A DNA stretch of 64,000 nt, from contig NZ_VEDO01000002.1 in the NCBI RefSeq assembly GCF_007677875.1, positions 310,001 to 374,000 on the forward strand, in the 5' to 3' direction. Source of the stretch: Variovorax boronicumulans. Lineage in GTDB: Bacteria > Pseudomonadota > Gammaproteobacteria > Burkholderiales > Burkholderiaceae_C. A program made the position numbers and the translations under genes. Positions 62,220-64,000 of this stretch are shown piece after piece. Each line of letters begins with the position of its first letter. The first letter of the stretch is position 1. The notes beneath the pieces are model-generated. The model did not search any database. It saw nothing but the letters and a program-made list of their open reading frames with translations, and had not been told where the DNA came from.

Positions 62220-64000
62220 ATGTACCAGGAAATCTACGCCAGGGGCACACGGCGCACGGCGCGCACGCTGCGGCCACGCGCCACGCCACCGGCGCTGAAA
62301 AGCATGCACGTGCAGCTGGCCTGCCTCTCGCTGCTGGCCTTGATGGCCGCACCAGCCGGTGCCAACCAGTGGTCCTACCCCGGCGACCCCGGCTTCGTCG
62401 CGCGCAGCGCGGCCGAAGTGCCCGGCGCCAAGGCCAGCTGGGAGACCCCCGAGTACGGCACCTACTTCGGCACGCTGGGCGGTGGCACGGCCATCACGGC
62501 GCCGTGGCAGCTCGTCGCCGTCAACGCGTCCACGGCCTACGCGCTGGGCTACTACGGCCAGGGCGTCACGCTGGGCATGATGGATTCGGGCTACCGGCCG
62601 ACGCACCAGGGCTTCCAGACGACGCTGATCGCGCCGGTGCGCGCCGGCGGCGTCTACGCCACCTCGGGCTTCGGCTACCGCAGCACGCCCACGCCGGGCA
62701 ACCCGTTCACGGCCGGCGAGGCCTTCGTGGTCGATGGCGACCAGGCGCGCACCAGCGACTACTCGCACGGCACCGGCATGCTGGGCGTGACCTCCGGCAT
62801 CCGCGATGGCCTGGACCAGCACGGCATCGCCTTCGCCTCGAAAATGGTCGTGGCCAAGACGGGCGGCTCCGACACGCAGTCGCACGGCCCCTTCCACGAC
62901 TACGTCTACTGGTACACGGCCAACAAGGCCCTGGTGGATGCCGGCGCCCAGGTGATTAACAGCAGCTGGGGCTCCTACGTCCAGACCTTGAACCGCACGC
63001 AGTTCGACGCGTCGGGCAACGACCTGGGCGCCAACGGCAACCTGGCCAATGCCTACCAGATCGCCGGCAAGGACAGCGCCAACCCCGCCGCGATGGCGAC
63101 CATGATCCCGAACGAGACCTTCAAGGATCTGGAGTACCAGTACTTCTTCACCAAGAAGACCTACTCGGCCGGCGGCATCCAGTACAACCCGGCCTACCCG
63201 GGGCGGTCGTTCATGGACGCGATCTGGGAGGCCATCAAGGTCACCGGCACCGTCAACGTGCGCTCGGCCGGCAACAACGACTGGAGCAACCCCTACTTCC
63301 GCCCCGCGTACCCGCTGTTCAACCCGCTGGCGGAGAACCAGTTCGTGGCCGTGGGCGGCGTGCAGCCGCCGACGGCGGCCAACCCCGAATACACCAAGCA
63401 GTTCGGCTACAACGAGGCGGGGCTGGCCAAGTGGTGGTCGGTGTCCACCCCGTCGAACAGCGTGCGCACCACGAGCAGCGCGGGCGACACCAACTACTCC
63501 AACTCCAGCGGCACCTCGCCGGCCACGCCGGTCGCCACCGCGGTGATGGGCGTGCTGCTCTCGCGCTTCCCGAACATGGATGCCAAGCAGGTCCGTGACG
63601 TGATGCTGACCACGGCCAACAACCGCATGTCCGACGGCGTGCGCTTCCTGGGCACGGGCCAGACCTCGCCCACCGGCGCCTCCATCGCCTGGACCGCACC
63701 CGACGGCCTGCCGGACGAGCGCTGGGGCTGGGGCATTCCCGATCTGGCCAAGGGCGTGCACGGGCCGCGCCAGTTCCTGGCCCCCATGGTCTACGCCATG
63801 AACAAGGCCCCGCTGGACGTCTGGTCCAACGACATCGGCCAGGTCGCGATCAAGCAGCGCGAGCAGGAAGACCGCCAGTGGCTGGCCAGCTACAAGCAGC
63901 AAGGCATCGCGCTGGCCGGTCCCTTCGGCCCCAACGTGCTGAACCAGAACGGCACGCTGAGCCCGCAGGCCTTCATGGTCCAGGGCCTGCTGAACGACCC
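62220..64000 (+). CDS. S8 family serine peptidase (probable autotransporter), 3' end beyond the window
   Basis: At least 593 residues are visible. The long basic N-terminus (MYQEIYARGTRRTARTLRPR) precedes a signal segment (MHVQLACLSLLALMAAPAGA), as in autotransporters with extended signal peptides. The subtilisin triad is D in LGMMDSGYRPTH, H in YSHGTGMLGVTSG and S in SSGTSPATPVATAVMGVLLS. Also seen are the oxyanion-region SAGNND. GGAGG lies eight bases before the ATG. The C-terminal half, where a passenger and beta-barrel would be, is outside the window, so secretion type V is inferred only. Confidence 0.88.
   Translation, partial: MYQEIYARGTRRTARTLRPRATPPALKSMHVQLACLSLLALMAAPAGANQWSYPGDPGFVARSAAEVPGAKASWETPEYGTYFGTLGGGTAITAPWQLVAVNASTAYALGYYGQGVTLGMMDSGYRPTHQGFQTTLIAPVRAGGVYATSGFGYRSTPTPGNPFTAGEAFVVDGDQARTSDYSHGTGMLGVTSGIRDGLDQHGIAFASKMVVAKTGGSDTQSHGPFHDYVYWYTANKALVDAGAQVINSSWGSYVQTLNRTQFDASGNDLGANGNLANAYQIAGKDSANPAAMATMIPNETFKDLEYQYFFTKKTYSAGGIQYNPAYPGRSFMDAIWEAIKVTGTVNVRSAGNNDWSNPYFRPAYPLFNPLAENQFVAVGGVQPPTAANPEYTKQFGYNEAGLAKWWSVSTPSNSVRTTSSAGDTNYSNSSGTSPATPVATAVMGVLLSRFPNMDAKQVRDVMLTTANNRMSDGVRFLGTGQTSPTGASIAWTAPDGLPDERWGWGIPDLAKGVHGPRQFLAPMVYAMNKAPLDVWSNDIGQVAIKQREQEDRQWLASYKQQGIALAGPFGPNVLNQNGTLSPQAFMVQGLLND

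Overview
The window is high-GC chromosomal DNA from a betaproteobacterium, most likely a member of the Comamonadaceae (Acidovorax/Variovorax-like). The evidence is three Bug-type (TctC) solute-binding receptors beside CoA-linked catabolic genes, LysR/IclR regulators everywhere, class I and class II fumarases side by side, a DUF6806 protein, and a C-rich intergenic repeat typical of that family. Assignment is by recognition only; no search was run.

Layout. 1-5759: a LysR gene cut by the window edge, a sugar isomerase/epimerase plus FAD oxidoreductase pair, and a divergent MFS/LysR pair. 5750-13482: a chromosomal integron, with an IntI integrase on the minus strand, a candidate LexA box, an attI core at 6997-7003 and a plus-strand array of about 13 gene cassettes separated by eleven clear attC sites (57-69 bp), one decayed attC and one possible truncated attC. 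Cassette genes are small and mostly uncharacterised: membrane or exported proteins, a BrnT/BrnA module, a HicA/HicB module whose hicA is frameshifted, a HEPN-like protein, a PD-(D/E)XK-like protein, and two cassettes broken by stop codons. Decay increases away from attI, and the array runs out beside a transposase scrap at about 13674. 13995-17673: a methyltransferase, two VOC proteins, a DUF2164 protein and a sulfatase.

17710-29242: organic-acid/acyl-CoA catabolic clusters, each led by a divergent regulator (IclR, LysR) and containing Bug receptors, enoyl-CoA hydratase, ADP-forming acyl-CoA synthetase, MmgE/PrpD, HMG-CoA lyase-like and CaiB/BaiF CoA-transferase genes. No TctA/TctB membrane partners are present. 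29244-43187: housekeeping and aromatic amino-acid genes (class II DAHP synthase, 4-hydroxyphenylpyruvate dioxygenase, phenylalanine hydroxylase), SDRs, a DMT transporter, a GDPD lipoprotein, a patatin lipoprotein, tRNA-Leu(UAA), tRNA-Cys(GCA), and a shattered P1-family peptidase pseudogene near 36.4 kb. 43210-57598: glutamate racemase, the two fumarases, MarR, a tannase-family esterase, a nitroreductase, a D-2-hydroxyacid dehydrogenase, a GAF protein, a phosphotransacetylase, an MscS-type channel and a PACE efflux/LysR pair.

57599-61536 is a lower-GC accessory island. It contains a second, isolated attC site on the minus strand (59375-59443), flanked by a PIN-domain gene with a frameshifted tail and a GIY-YIG-like gene. 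This looks like a stranded integron cassette fragment about 46 kb from the integrase. A membrane-anchored Mrr-like nuclease follows. The window ends inside a large S8 serine peptidase gene (62220 onward).

The most interesting material is the integron: attC geometry read directly from the sequence, loss of a toxin beside an intact antitoxin, and the detached cassette fragment.
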